Assembly: GCF_004167665.1 (NCBI RefSeq)
Contig: NZ_SEWE01000041.1
Coordinates: 1-44,428 of the forward strand
Reading direction: 5' to 3'
Length of the DNA: 44,428 nt
Source of the DNA: Hymenobacter persicinus
GTDB lineage: Bacteria > Bacteroidota > Bacteroidia > Cytophagales > Hymenobacteraceae
The notes under the pieces are model-generated. The model worked only from the letters and a program-made list of their open reading frames with translations. It did no database searches and was not told the origin of the DNA. Below, in pieces: positions 23,275-31,860 of the stretch. Positions within the stretch are counted from its first letter, which is position 1; each line of letters opens with the position of its first letter. The translations under genes were made by a program, and so were the position numbers.

Positions 23275-24792
23275 ATGACGTTCGACTTTAAAAATATCGT
23301 TTCCGGCGCTGGTTTGGCCGCCATTCTGGGCCTGGGCGCCCTGGGCACCAGCTCTTGCCAAAAGGAGTTCATTGAGCTCAACGACCCCACCCGCATCCCG
23401 ACGGCCGACAGCTACACCGACTCGCTGAGCATCTTCAACGGCGTGACGGCGGCCTACTCCTCCCTCCAGGACCTGTACGGCCGCGCGGGCGGGCCCCGGG
23501 GCATCTTCATCTTCGGCGAAATCCCGTCCGACAACAGCTACACCGTCACGTCGGGGGAGCGGCTCAACGAGTTCAACGACTTCTCCCTGTTCAGCGACAA
23601 CCCCAACATCCAGAGCTACTGGCTCTCGACCTACCGCTGCATTGCCCGCTGCAACCTGATTCTGAGCCGGGCCGGGGGCGTCAAGCTCACCGACGCGACC
23701 CGCAACCGCTACTACGGCGAGGTGCGCTTTATCCGGGCCCTGGCTTACTTCAACGCCGTGCGCATCTGGGGCGACGTGCCGCTGGTCACCCAGGAGCTGC
23801 CAAGCATTCAGGACGCCTATCCGTTCGGCCGCCGGCCGGTGGCGGAAGTCTACAAGCAGATTGAGGACGACCTGGACTTTGCCGAAAAGAACCTGCCCGT
23901 AGCGCAGACCGGCACCAACCTGGGCCGCGCGACCAAGGGCGCCGCCACCACCCTGCTGGGCAAGGTGCTGCTGACTCAGAAGAAGTACCAGGCCGCCGCC
24001 GACAAGCTCCAGCCCCTGGCCACGGGCTCGACCTACGCCCTGCAGGCCACGTACGCCAACGTGTTTGCCACTAACAACGAGATGAACAGTGAAATCATCT
24101 TCGCGGCCCGCTACACCAAGGGTACCCTGGGCCTGGGCAGCGCCTTCACCACGTGGTTTATGCCCGCCTACACCACGGCCCAGTCGACGAGCCTGCTGGG
24201 GGCTTCTTTCACGGGTCAGCAGTTCAACACCGTGGACCCCGATCTGATTGCGGCCTTCACCGCCAGCGGCACCACCGATGTGCGCGCGGCCACTTCCTAC
24301 GTGCTGCCCGCCGGCGCCGCCACCACCCTGGGCTACTACACCAAGAAGTACATCGACACGCCGACCAGCGCCACCGACGCCGAAAACGACTGGATTGTGC
24401 TGCGCCACGCCGACCTGCTGCTCATGTACGCCGAGGCCGTGAATGAAGCCACCGGCCCCAACAGCTTGGCCCTGACGGCCGTCAACCAGGTGATTCGCCG
24501 CTCCCGGGGGCTGCCCGTGGCCACGGCCAACGCCACCGTGGACCTGCCGGCCAGCACCACCGCCGAAACCCTGCGCACCCGCCTCGAGCTGGAGCGTCGC
24601 CTGGAGCTGAATTTCGAGGGCCACCGCTGGTTCGACCTTGTGCGCACCAACCGCGCCATCACGGTGATGAACGCCTTCTTCACCCGCACCGGCTCCAGCG
24701 TCCGCATCGACCAAAACGACCTGCTCTTCCCCATTCCGGTCCAGGAAATCCAGACCAACCCGATTCTGACCCAGAACCCGGGCTATAACTAA
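23275..24792 (+). CDS. SusD/RagB family surface glycan-binding lipoprotein
   Basis: This 505-residue lipoprotein forms the lid of the SusC channel and binds the glycan outside the cell. It has a lipoprotein signal with C28 (GTSSCQKE) and a SusD TPR-like fold: RYYGEVRFIRALAYFNAVRIWGDVPLV, then the AEVYKQIEDDLDFAEKNLP block, and the C-terminal LELERRLELNFEGHRWFDLVR and FPIPVQEIQTNPILTQNPGY. The ATG at 23275 is chosen; an in-frame open stretch of 43 codons upstream is the heptamer repeat. Its specificity is not predictable from sequence. Confidence 0.94.
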   Translation: MTFDFKNIVSGAGLAAILGLGALGTSSCQKEFIELNDPTRIPTADSYTDSLSIFNGVTAAYSSLQDLYGRAGGPRGIFIFGEIPSDNSYTVTSGERLNEFNDFSLFSDNPNIQSYWLSTYRCIARCNLILSRAGGVKLTDATRNRYYGEVRFIRALAYFNAVRIWGDVPLVTQELPSIQDAYPFGRRPVAEVYKQIEDDLDFAEKNLPVAQTGTNLGRATKGAATTLLGKVLLTQKKYQAAADKLQPLATGSTYALQATYANVFATNNEMNSEIIFAARYTKGTLGLGSAFTTWFMPAYTTAQSTSLLGASFTGQQFNTVDPDLIAAFTASGTTDVRAATSYVLPAGAATTLGYYTKKYIDTPTSATDAENDWIVLRHADLLLMYAEAVNEATGPNSLALTAVNQVIRRSRGLPVATANATVDLPASTTAETLRTRLELERRLELNFEGHRWFDLVRTNRAITVMNAFFTRTGSSVRIDQNDLLFPIPVQEIQTNPILTQNPGYN

Positions 24793-24793
24793 C

Positions 24794-24940
24794 GGTGAGA
24801 AGGTGCAATGGCGAAATAGGGAGTTGTCGTTCGGGCGGCACTGCAATGCCCGAGCTGCGCCGCTGGCGCCAGCGAAACGACAACTCCCCCCTTCCCAGCT
24901 TCACCAGTTCACAAGTTCACCACCTCACTATTTCACCACT
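24794..24940. repeat. Octamer-array palindromic element (family B, copy 3)
   Basis: Four GGTGNNNN-like units (24794-24825) face seven units of type TCMCYANY (24885-24940) in exact 8-nt register. The innermost pairing is GGGAGTTGTCGTT (24819-24831) with AACGACAACTCCC (24876-24888). The right array ends 1 nt before the ATG of the GH2 gene, so it replaces any ribosome-binding sequence. Confidence 0.85.
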
Positions 24941-24941
24941 G

Positions 24942-26804
24942 ATGCATACCCGAATTCTGCTGAAGCTGCTCACGGCGGCCCTGCTGCTCGTCGGCACGTT
25001 TGGCGTCCGCCCGGCCTGCGCCCAGTCGGCACTGCTGCAAAACGCGGCCGGCCGCCGGGTGCTGAGCCTCAACGGCAGCTGGAACTACATCATCGACCCC
25101 TACGAAAACGGCTTTTACGACTACCGCCGCGAGGCTTTCGACCAGTCCAAATCGGGCCGGGGCGGCTACTACGACAACCAGAAGCCCAGCTCCAGCCAGG
25201 AGCCCGAGCTGATTGAGTACGACTTCGACAAGTCGCCGGCCATGCAGATTCCCGGCGACTGGAACTCCCAGGACCCCAAGCTGCTCTACTACGAAGGCAC
25301 CATCTGGTTTAAGAAAAGCTTCCGCCTGCTGCCCCGGCCCGGCCAGCGCTACTTTCTGTATTTCGGGGCTATCAACTACGAAAGCCACATCTACCTCAAC
25401 GGCAAAAAGCTCGGCCGGCACCAGGGTGGCTTCACCCCGATTCAGTACGACATCACCGACCTGCTCAGCACCGGCGGCGACAACTTCGTGGTGGTGAAGG
25501 CCGACAACACCCGTCACCCCGACGCGGTGCCCACCATCAACACCGACTGGTGGAACTACGGCGGCATCACCCGGGACGTATTTATTGCCGAAACCCCGGC
25601 CACGTTTATCACCGACTACAAGGTGCAGCTCGCGCCCCACGACGCCGCCAAACTCACGGGCTACGTCCAGCTCAGCGGCGCAACCAAAGCCGGCCAATCG
25701 GTAATGCTCAGCATTCCGGAAGCGGGCCTGAAGCACACCCTCAAAACAGACGCCGAGGGCCGGGCCACGTTTACGCTGCCGGCTAAAAAGCTCCGACTCT
25801 GGTCGCCGCAAAGCCCCAAGCTCTACGCCGTCAGCCTGAGCAGCGGCGCCGACGCGGTGCAGGACCGCATCGGCTTCCGCACCATCCAGACCCGGGGGCA
25901 GGACATTCTGCTCAACGGCCGCAGCATCTACCTGCGCGGCATCAGCGTGCACGACGAGAACCCGCTGATTCCGGGCCGGGCCCGGGGCGAGGGTGATTTG
26001 CGCATGCTGCTGACCTGGGCCAAGGAGCTGGGCTGCAACTACGTGCGCCTAGCCCACTACCCCCACAATGAAACCATGCTCCGCCTGGCCGACGAAATGG
26101 GTTTGCTGGTCTGGGCCGAGGTGCCTGTGTATTGGACCATTGCCTGGGAAAATCCGGCCACCTACCAGAATGCCGAAACCCAGCTCTCGGACTTGATTGC
26201 GCTGGGGAAAAACCGGGCCAGCATCGTGGTGTGGAGCGTGGGCAACGAAACCCCGCCCGGCGAGGCCCGCCTGAAGTTCATGACCAGCCTCGTGCGCAAG
26301 GCCCGCGCCCTCGACGACACCCGCCTGCTGGCCGCCGCCCTGGAGCTGCACCGCGACGGGTTCAAGGTGACCGTGGACGACCCGCTGGGCGCCGAGCTGG
26401 ATTTGACCAGCTTCAACGAGTACGCCGGCTGGTACTGGGGCGGCAGCCCGAGCGGCATCAGCCAGTACACGTTCGACATCAAGTACAATAAACCCGTGGT
26501 CATCAGCGAGTTTGGCGGCGACGCCCTGGCCGGCTACCACGGCGACGCCGAAACCCGCTGGAGCGAGGAATACCAGGAGTCGTTGTACCAGAACCAGCTC
26601 AAGATGCTCGGCGCCATTGAGGGCCTGCGCGGCATGACGCCCTGGATTCTGGCCGACTTCCGCGCCACCCGCCGCCAGCACCCGGTGTACCAGAACGGCT
26701 TCAACCGCAAAGGCCTGATTTCGAGCACCGGGGTGAAAAAGAAAGCCTACTACGTGCTCCAGGACTACTACCGCCGGATGGCCCAGCAATACGACGGAAA
26801 ATAG
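24942..26804 (+). CDS. Glycoside hydrolase family 2 (beta-glucuronidase/beta-galactosidase type)
   Basis: The 620-residue secreted enzyme has a signal peptide (LLKLLTAALLLVGTFGVRPACAQ), an N-terminal sugar-binding sandwich (about 40-230, including YLNGKKLGRHQGGFTPIQYDIT), an immunoglobulin-like middle domain, and a TIM barrel from about 325. The acid/base E436 is in SVGNET and the nucleophile E523 in VISEFGGD; the barrel also shows NYVRLAHYPHNE. GH2 includes beta-glucuronidases, galactosidases and mannosidases. The mannonate genes at the end of the locus favour a uronate-linked substrate, but that is inference. The ATG at 24942 precedes the signal peptide directly. Confidence 0.9.
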   Translation: MHTRILLKLLTAALLLVGTFGVRPACAQSALLQNAAGRRVLSLNGSWNYIIDPYENGFYDYRREAFDQSKSGRGGYYDNQKPSSSQEPELIEYDFDKSPAMQIPGDWNSQDPKLLYYEGTIWFKKSFRLLPRPGQRYFLYFGAINYESHIYLNGKKLGRHQGGFTPIQYDITDLLSTGGDNFVVVKADNTRHPDAVPTINTDWWNYGGITRDVFIAETPATFITDYKVQLAPHDAAKLTGYVQLSGATKAGQSVMLSIPEAGLKHTLKTDAEGRATFTLPAKKLRLWSPQSPKLYAVSLSSGADAVQDRIGFRTIQTRGQDILLNGRSIYLRGISVHDENPLIPGRARGEGDLRMLLTWAKELGCNYVRLAHYPHNETMLRLADEMGLLVWAEVPVYWTIAWENPATYQNAETQLSDLIALGKNRASIVVWSVGNETPPGEARLKFMTSLVRKARALDDTRLLAAALELHRDGFKVTVDDPLGAELDLTSFNEYAGWYWGGSPSGISQYTFDIKYNKPVVISEFGGDALAGYHGDAETRWSEEYQESLYQNQLKMLGAIEGLRGMTPWILADFRATRRQHPVYQNGFNRKGLISSTGVKKKAYYVLQDYYRRMAQQYDGK

Positions 26805-26807
26805 ACG

Positions 26808-28382
26808 ATGCGCATGGAAACGATACAACAGAACGTCATGCTGAGCTTGCCGAAGCATCTCTACCGCTTCATTGCAACGGTAGCTCAACGAAGCGGTAGA
26901 GATGCTTCGGCTCCGCTCCGCTTCGCTCAGCATGACGCACTACGTGGAAGCAAAACCGCACTACTCGCCACCGCCATGCTCCTGCTGGCTCCCGCCGTCC
27001 AGGCCCAGCAGGATACCACCGAGTACACCCTGCGCGTGGAAGCCAAGAAGACCATCAACAACTCCACCATCGACGGCAAGGCGGGCTTTTCGGAGTACAA
27101 GGCCTACCCCACCCGCACCATCGCCCAGCTGCGGGGCTTCGTGCCGGGCCCGACTCCGCTGAGCAAGTACGGCGGCCGCCTCGACCAGCGCACCAAGGCC
27201 ACGGGCTACTTCCACGTCGAGAAAATAGCCGGGCGCTGGTGGGCCGTGGACCCGGCGGGCTACTACTTCCTGCACAACGCCCCCAACGACGTGCAGCCCG
27301 GCAACTCGGCGCGCACCCAAAAGGCGGTAGCCGACAAGTACGGCGACCGGGCCGGCTGGATGGCCGCCACCCGCAAATTCCTGCTCGAAAACGGCTTCAA
27401 CGGGACCGGGGCGTGGTCGGCGACCAAGGAAATCCGGGCCGAAAACGACAAGGCCGATAAGCCCCTGGCCTACACCATGAACCTGGACTTCATGAGCAAG
27501 TACGGCGACCAGCGCGGCGGCACCTTCGTGCAGCCCGGCCACAAGGGCTACCCCAATGACGTAATTTTCGTTTTCGACCCCGGTTTCGAGGAGTTTGCCG
27601 AAAAGCACGCTAAGCAACTCAGCCAGTACAAGAAGGACCCGAACCTGTTCGGCTACTTCTCCGACAACGAGATGCCCCTGCTGCGCAAAAACCTCGACGG
27701 CTACCTCAAGCTGCCCGTGACCGAGCCCGGCTACCGGGCGGCGAAGCAGTGGGCCGATGAGCGCGGCATCACCCTCGAAACCATCACCGACCAGCACCGC
27801 CAGGACTTTCTGGCCTACGCCGCCGACCGGTACTTTAGCATCGTGGCCCGGGCCATTAAAAAGTACGACCCCAACCACATGTACCTGGGCTGCCGCTTTC
27901 ACGGGGCCCAGCGCTACTACCCCGAGCTGCTGCGCACGGCGGGCAAGTACCTGGACGCGGTGAGCATCAACTACTACAACAACTGGACGCCGGAGAAAAA
28001 GTGGGTGGCCGACTGGGCGGCGCTGGCCGGCAAGCCCTTTATCGTGACGGAGTGGTACGTGAAGGGCGAGGACGCGCCGGGGCTGGCCAACACCGCCGGC
28101 GCGGGCTGGGTGGTTCGCACCCAGGCCGACCGGGGGCTGTTCTACCAGAATTTCACCCTGGGCCTGCTCGAATCGAAGAATTGCGTGGGCTGGCACTGGT
28201 TTAAGTACCAAGACAACGACCCGACCCTGGTCGGGGCTGAACCGTCCAATACCAACGCCAACAAGGGTATCGTCGACAACACCCTGGAGCCCTACCAGCC
28301 CCTGCTCGAGAAGATGCGCGAGCTGAACCAGCAGATGTACCGCCTGGCCGACTACTTCGACCAGCGCCCGGCCAAACCCTGA
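26808..28382 (+). CDS. GH50/agarase-like glycoside hydrolase with repeat-encoded N-terminus
   Basis: The 524-codon frame encodes a clan-A barrel enzyme resembling GH50-type agarases: TGYFHVEKIAGRWWAVDPAGYYF, then DPNLFGYFSDNEMPL with the likely acid/base (E288) and PFIVTEWYVKG with the likely nucleophile (E415), then CVGWHWFKYQDND. The first 45 or so residues are odd: codons 10-44 are a family A palindrome read in frame (VMLSLPKHLYRF...LRFAQHD), followed by a signal-peptide core TALLATAMLLLAPAVQAQ. No ATG/GTG/TTG gives a normal signal peptide downstream of the repeat; an ATG at 26976 leaves only 11 residues. Either translation starts at 26808/26814 through the repeat, or the annotated start is damaged by insertion. 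The product is predicted to be secreted; substrate unknown, agarose unlikely in this locus. Confidence 0.75.
   Translation: MRMETIQQNVMLSLPKHLYRFIATVAQRSGRDASAPLRFAQHDALRGSKTALLATAMLLLAPAVQAQQDTTEYTLRVEAKKTINNSTIDGKAGFSEYKAYPTRTIAQLRGFVPGPTPLSKYGGRLDQRTKATGYFHVEKIAGRWWAVDPAGYYFLHNAPNDVQPGNSARTQKAVADKYGDRAGWMAATRKFLLENGFNGTGAWSATKEIRAENDKADKPLAYTMNLDFMSKYGDQRGGTFVQPGHKGYPNDVIFVFDPGFEEFAEKHAKQLSQYKKDPNLFGYFSDNEMPLLRKNLDGYLKLPVTEPGYRAAKQWADERGITLETITDQHRQDFLAYAADRYFSIVARAIKKYDPNHMYLGCRFHGAQRYYPELLRTAGKYLDAVSINYYNNWTPEKKWVADWAALAGKPFIVTEWYVKGEDAPGLANTAGAGWVVRTQADRGLFYQNFTLGLLESKNCVGWHWFKYQDNDPTLVGAEPSNTNANKGIVDNTLEPYQPLLEKMRELNQQMYRLADYFDQRPAKP
26834..26937. repeat. Hairpin element, CGTCATGCTGAGC type, inside a coding frame (family A, copy 3)
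   Basis: The left arm 26834-26870 and right arm 26890-26937 pair over about 37 bp, with the right arm about ten bases longer. The ends CGTCATGCTGAGC/GCTCAGCATGACG pair exactly, and the middle AGCATCTCTACCGCTTC/GAAGCGGTAGAGATGCT pairs exactly too. It lies between the GH2 stop and the signal peptide of the GH50-like enzyme and is open in that frame. Confidence 0.85.
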
Positions 28383-28435
28383 GGCTATCCGCCGCCGCCG
28401 CCCGTTTTGTCCCACCCTTTGCCTTGTTTTTACCC

Positions 28436-29494
28436 GTGAAACCCCTTCTTTTTCTTGGCGCCCTGGGCTTGCTGCTGGGGCAGTGCGGCTCGAAGGAATC
28501 GGCGGCGGCCGGGCCCCAGTCCCAGGCGCCGGGCAGCCTGCGCGAGCTGGCCCCGTTTCCGGTGGGCGCGGCCGTGAGCGTGAGCCTGCTGCAAAACAAC
28601 GCCGCTTACCGCCAGGTGATGACCACGGAGTACAGCAGCATCACGGCCGAAAACGCCATGAAGTTTGGGGCCCTGCACCCCGGCGCCACCACCTACAACT
28701 GGACCGACGCCGACTACCTGGTCAGCTTTGCCCGCCAGCACAACCTGCGCGTGCACGGCCACACCCTGCTCTGGTACAACTCGCTGCCCGGCTGGGTGAC
28801 CAACTTTCAGGGCGACTCGGCCGCCTGGGAAAACCTGATGCGCACCCACATTCAGACCGTAGTGACGCATTTTAAGGGCCAGGTCCAGGGCTGGGACGTG
28901 GTCAATGAGGCCATCGACGACGCCGGCAACCTGCGCTCGGCCAACCTGTGGCGGCAGCACCTGGGCGACCGGTACATTGACCGCGCCTTTCAGTATGCTC
29001 ACGCCGCCGACCCCGCCGCCCTGCTGTTTTACAACGATTACGGTCACGAGTACAGCGACGCCCGCCGCAACGGCATTCTCAAGCTGGTCAACGACCTCAA
29101 AGCCCGCGGCATTCCCATCGACGGCATCGGCCTGCAACTGCACACGAGCAGCAACATTTCCGACGCCCGGATTGCCAGCGCCATCAGCGCCGCCGCGGCC
29201 ACCGGCCTGCGGGTGCACGTAGCCGAGCTCGACATTTCCATGAACCCCGGCCGGAGTGCCGGCGCCACCTTTACCCCGGCGCTGGCAGCAGCCCAGAAAG
29301 TGAAGTACAAAGCCCTGGTGCAGACCTACAAGGCCCTGCCGCCCGCCCAGCGTTACGGCCTCACCACCTGGAACGTGGCCGATGCCGACACCTGGAAGCG
29401 CGCCGACTGCGCCTGCCCCGAGTGGCCCCTGCCCTTCGACGACAGCTATGCCCGCAAGCCCGCCTACGACGGCATCGTGGAAGGGCTGCAATAG
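28436..29494 (+). CDS. Endo-1,4-beta-xylanase, GH10
   Basis: This 352-residue lipoprotein cleaves the xylan backbone. The signal MKPLLFLGALGLLLGQC has the lipid cysteine at 17, so the enzyme is anchored, probably on the cell surface. The GH10 barrel shows SSITAENAMKFGALHP, HGHTLLWYNSLPGWV, the acid/base E158 in DVVNEAIDD, GIGLQLH, and the nucleophile E264 in HVAELDISMN. The start is the GTG at 28436 after TTTTTACCC; a TTG 12 nt upstream is less likely because it weakens the basic n-region. Xylanase activity is the best-supported catalytic call in the locus and defines the likely substrate. Confidence 0.94.
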   Translation: MKPLLFLGALGLLLGQCGSKESAAAGPQSQAPGSLRELAPFPVGAAVSVSLLQNNAAYRQVMTTEYSSITAENAMKFGALHPGATTYNWTDADYLVSFARQHNLRVHGHTLLWYNSLPGWVTNFQGDSAAWENLMRTHIQTVVTHFKGQVQGWDVVNEAIDDAGNLRSANLWRQHLGDRYIDRAFQYAHAADPAALLFYNDYGHEYSDARRNGILKLVNDLKARGIPIDGIGLQLHTSSNISDARIASAISAAAATGLRVHVAELDISMNPGRSAGATFTPALAAAQKVKYKALVQTYKALPPAQRYGLTTWNVADADTWKRADCACPEWPLPFDDSYARKPAYDGIVEGLQ

Positions 29495-29534
29495 CGCCCC
29501 GTTTCCTTCCTTTCTCCCGAATAACTTTTTGCCC

Positions 29535-31763
29535 GTGCTGTATAGACGCCTTCTTGTTTCCGCTTTCCTGCTGAGTCCGCCCCTGCTGCTGGCCGCCCAG
29601 CAGCTGCCCGTCGAGCCGCGGGTGACGGCCCTGCTGCAGCAAATGACGCTGGAGGAGAAAGTCGGCCAGCTCAATCAGTACTCAGGGCGCGAGCTGACGG
29701 GCCCGGCCAGCAACCGCAAAACCAGCTTGCTCAGCAGCATCAGCAGCGGGCAGGTGGGCTCCGTGCTCAACGTAAAAGGCGTGGCCGACACCCGGGCCAT
29801 CCAGGCCGAGGCACTGAAGTCGAGGCTCAAAATCCCGCTGCTCTTCAGCCTGGACGTGATTCACGGCTACCAGACCGTGTTCCCGATTCCGCTGGCCGAA
29901 GCCGCCTCCTGGGACCTGGACGCCATCCGGCTCGGGGCCCACGTGGCGGCCCGCGAAGCCGCGGCCTCGGGCATTCACTGGACTTTTGCGCCCATGGTCG
30001 ACGTGGGCCGCGACCCGCGCTGGGGCCGGGTGATGGAAGGCGCCGGCGAAGACGCCTACCTCGGCGCCGAAATTGCCCGCGCCCGGGTGCTGGGCTTCCA
30101 GGGCGAGAAGCTCGGCGGCACCGACGCCATCATGGCCTGCGCCAAGCACTTTGCGGCCTACGGGGCCGCCACCGCCGGCCGCGACTACAACGCCGTGGAC
30201 CTGAGCCCCCAGCAGCTCTGGCAAACCTACCTGCCGCCTTTCAAGGCGGCCGCTGACGCCGGCGTGGCCACGTTCATGAACTCGTTTAACACCCTCAACG
30301 GCATTCCGGCCACCGGCCACCGCTACCTGCAGCGCGACATCCTGAAAGGCCAGTGGAACTACCCGGGCTTCGTGGTGTCGGACTGGGGCTCGATTGGGGA
30401 GATGGTGCCCTGGGGCTACGCCCAAAACGCGGCCGACGCGGCGCAAATGGCCATCACGGCCGGCAGCGACATGGACATGGAAAGCGACGCCTACCGCCAT
30501 CAGCTGGCCCAGCTCGTGAAAGACGGCAAGGTCAGCCCCGACCTGCTCGACGACGCGGTGCGCCGCATTCTGCGCAAGAAGTTCGAGCTCGGCCTCTTCG
30601 ACGACCCCTACAAGTTCTCGGATGCCAAGCGGGAAAAGCGCGTTCTTAGCGACCCGCAAAACCGCGCCGCGGCCCGGCAGATGGCCCGCAAGTCGATGGT
30701 GCTGCTCAAAAACGACAACGCTACCCTGCCCCTGACCAAGCAGCTGCGCACGGTGGCCCTGATCGGGCCCCTGGCCAAGGCCAAGCGCGACCTGAACGGC
30801 AGCTGGACCGTGGACTCCCAGGACACTACCCGCATTACCTCGCTCTACGAGGGCTTGAGCCAGCGCGCCGGCAAAACCACCCGCCTGCTCTACGCCCGGG
30901 GCTGCGACATCAGCGGCACCTCCCGCGCCGGCTTCGAGCAGGCCGTGGCCGCGGCCAATAATGCGGACGTGGTGGTGCTGGCCGTGGGCGAATCCTGGGA
31001 CATGAGCGGGGAAGCCAAGTCGCGCACCGACCTGCACCTGCCCGGCGTGCAGGAAGAGCTGTTTCGGGCCCTGCAGGCCACCGGCAAGCCCGTGGCCGTG
31101 GTCGTGTTTGGCGGCCGCCCCCTGATTTTCAACGACATTGCCGACCAGGCCCCGGCCATTCTCTACGCCTGGTGGCCGGGTTCGGAAGGCGGCGCGGCCC
31201 TGGCCGACGTGCTCTACGGCGACTACAACCCCGCCGGCAAGCTGCCCATCACGTTTCCGCGCAGCGTGGGCCAGATTCCGCTCAGCTACCAAGTGTACAA
31301 CACCGGCCGGCCCGTCACCAAGCCCGGCGACATCCGCTACAAGTCGGCCTATATCGACGCGCCCAACACCCCGCGCTACGCCTTCGGCTACGGCCTGAGC
31401 TACACCAGCTTCCGTTACTCTGACCTCCGCATCAGTCGCGCCCAGCTGCAAGCCGGCGAGTCGACCCAGGTGCAGTTTACGCTCACCAACACCGGCAAAG
31501 TGGCCGGCGAGGAAGTGGCCCAGCTCTACCTGCGCGACCCGGTGGCGTCGGTGGTGCGGCCCCTGAAAGAGCTCAAGGCCTTTCGCAAGGTGTACCTCAA
31601 GCCCGGCGAAAGCCAGACCGTGACCTTCACCGTGGGCCCCGACCAGCTGGCCTTCTACAACCAGCAGCTGCAGTGGGTGGCCGAGCCCGGCGCCTTTACC
31701 CTAATGGTGGGCAGCGCCTCCGACGACATCCGCCTCGAGGGTACCGTGGAGCTGCGCCCCTAG
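29535..31763 (+). CDS. Glycoside hydrolase family 3 (BglX-like beta-glucosidase/xylosidase)
   Basis: The 742-residue secreted exo-enzyme removes terminal beta-linked sugars from oligosaccharides. It has a signal peptide (YRRLLVSAFLLSPPLLLA), the GH3 N-domain (about 20-340, with FSLDVIHGYQTVFPIPLAEAASWD, KHFAAYGA and nucleophile D283 in VVSDWGSIGEM), the C-domain (ALIGPLAKAKRDLNGSW, then RTDLHLPGVQEEL) and a fibronectin-like end (YLRDPVASVVRPLKELKAFRKV). The order and length match periplasmic BglX. The GTG start at 29535 follows TTTTTGCCC, almost the same leader as the GH10 gene. In this locus, xylobiose or cello-oligosaccharides are equally plausible. Confidence 0.93.
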   Translation: MLYRRLLVSAFLLSPPLLLAAQQLPVEPRVTALLQQMTLEEKVGQLNQYSGRELTGPASNRKTSLLSSISSGQVGSVLNVKGVADTRAIQAEALKSRLKIPLLFSLDVIHGYQTVFPIPLAEAASWDLDAIRLGAHVAAREAAASGIHWTFAPMVDVGRDPRWGRVMEGAGEDAYLGAEIARARVLGFQGEKLGGTDAIMACAKHFAAYGAATAGRDYNAVDLSPQQLWQTYLPPFKAAADAGVATFMNSFNTLNGIPATGHRYLQRDILKGQWNYPGFVVSDWGSIGEMVPWGYAQNAADAAQMAITAGSDMDMESDAYRHQLAQLVKDGKVSPDLLDDAVRRILRKKFELGLFDDPYKFSDAKREKRVLSDPQNRAAARQMARKSMVLLKNDNATLPLTKQLRTVALIGPLAKAKRDLNGSWTVDSQDTTRITSLYEGLSQRAGKTTRLLYARGCDISGTSRAGFEQAVAAANNADVVVLAVGESWDMSGEAKSRTDLHLPGVQEELFRALQATGKPVAVVVFGGRPLIFNDIADQAPAILYAWWPGSEGGAALADVLYGDYNPAGKLPITFPRSVGQIPLSYQVYNTGRPVTKPGDIRYKSAYIDAPNTPRYAFGYGLSYTSFRYSDLRISRAQLQAGESTQVQFTLTNTGKVAGEEVAQLYLRDPVASVVRPLKELKAFRKVYLKPGESQTVTFTVGPDQLAFYNQQLQWVAEPGAFTLMVGSASDDIRLEGTVELRP

Positions 31764-31800
31764 CCTTTTCTGCGCGCCCGCTTTTTCCGTTTTCCGCCCC

Positions 31801-31835
31801 GCCCGGGCTTAGCTTCGTAAGCAGCCGCCCCGGGC
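31801..31835 (+). terminator. Hairpin between the GH3 gene and the mannonate oxidoreductase gene
   Basis: GCCCGGG (31801-31807) pairs with CCCGGGC (31829-31835), with an inner GCTTA/TAAGC stem and a pyrimidine-rich tail CTTTCGTTTCGTT. It may end or weaken transcription before the uronate genes. Confidence 0.5.
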
Positions 31836-31860
31836 CTTTCGTTTCGTTACCCTTCTTCCT

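Noticed and set aside
26049..26933. Minus-strand frame beginning MLSEAERSRSIS over the GH2 gene
   Set aside because: Its start is the translated family A repeat and the rest is antisense to GH2. It is a well-known type of spurious annotation caused by these repeats.
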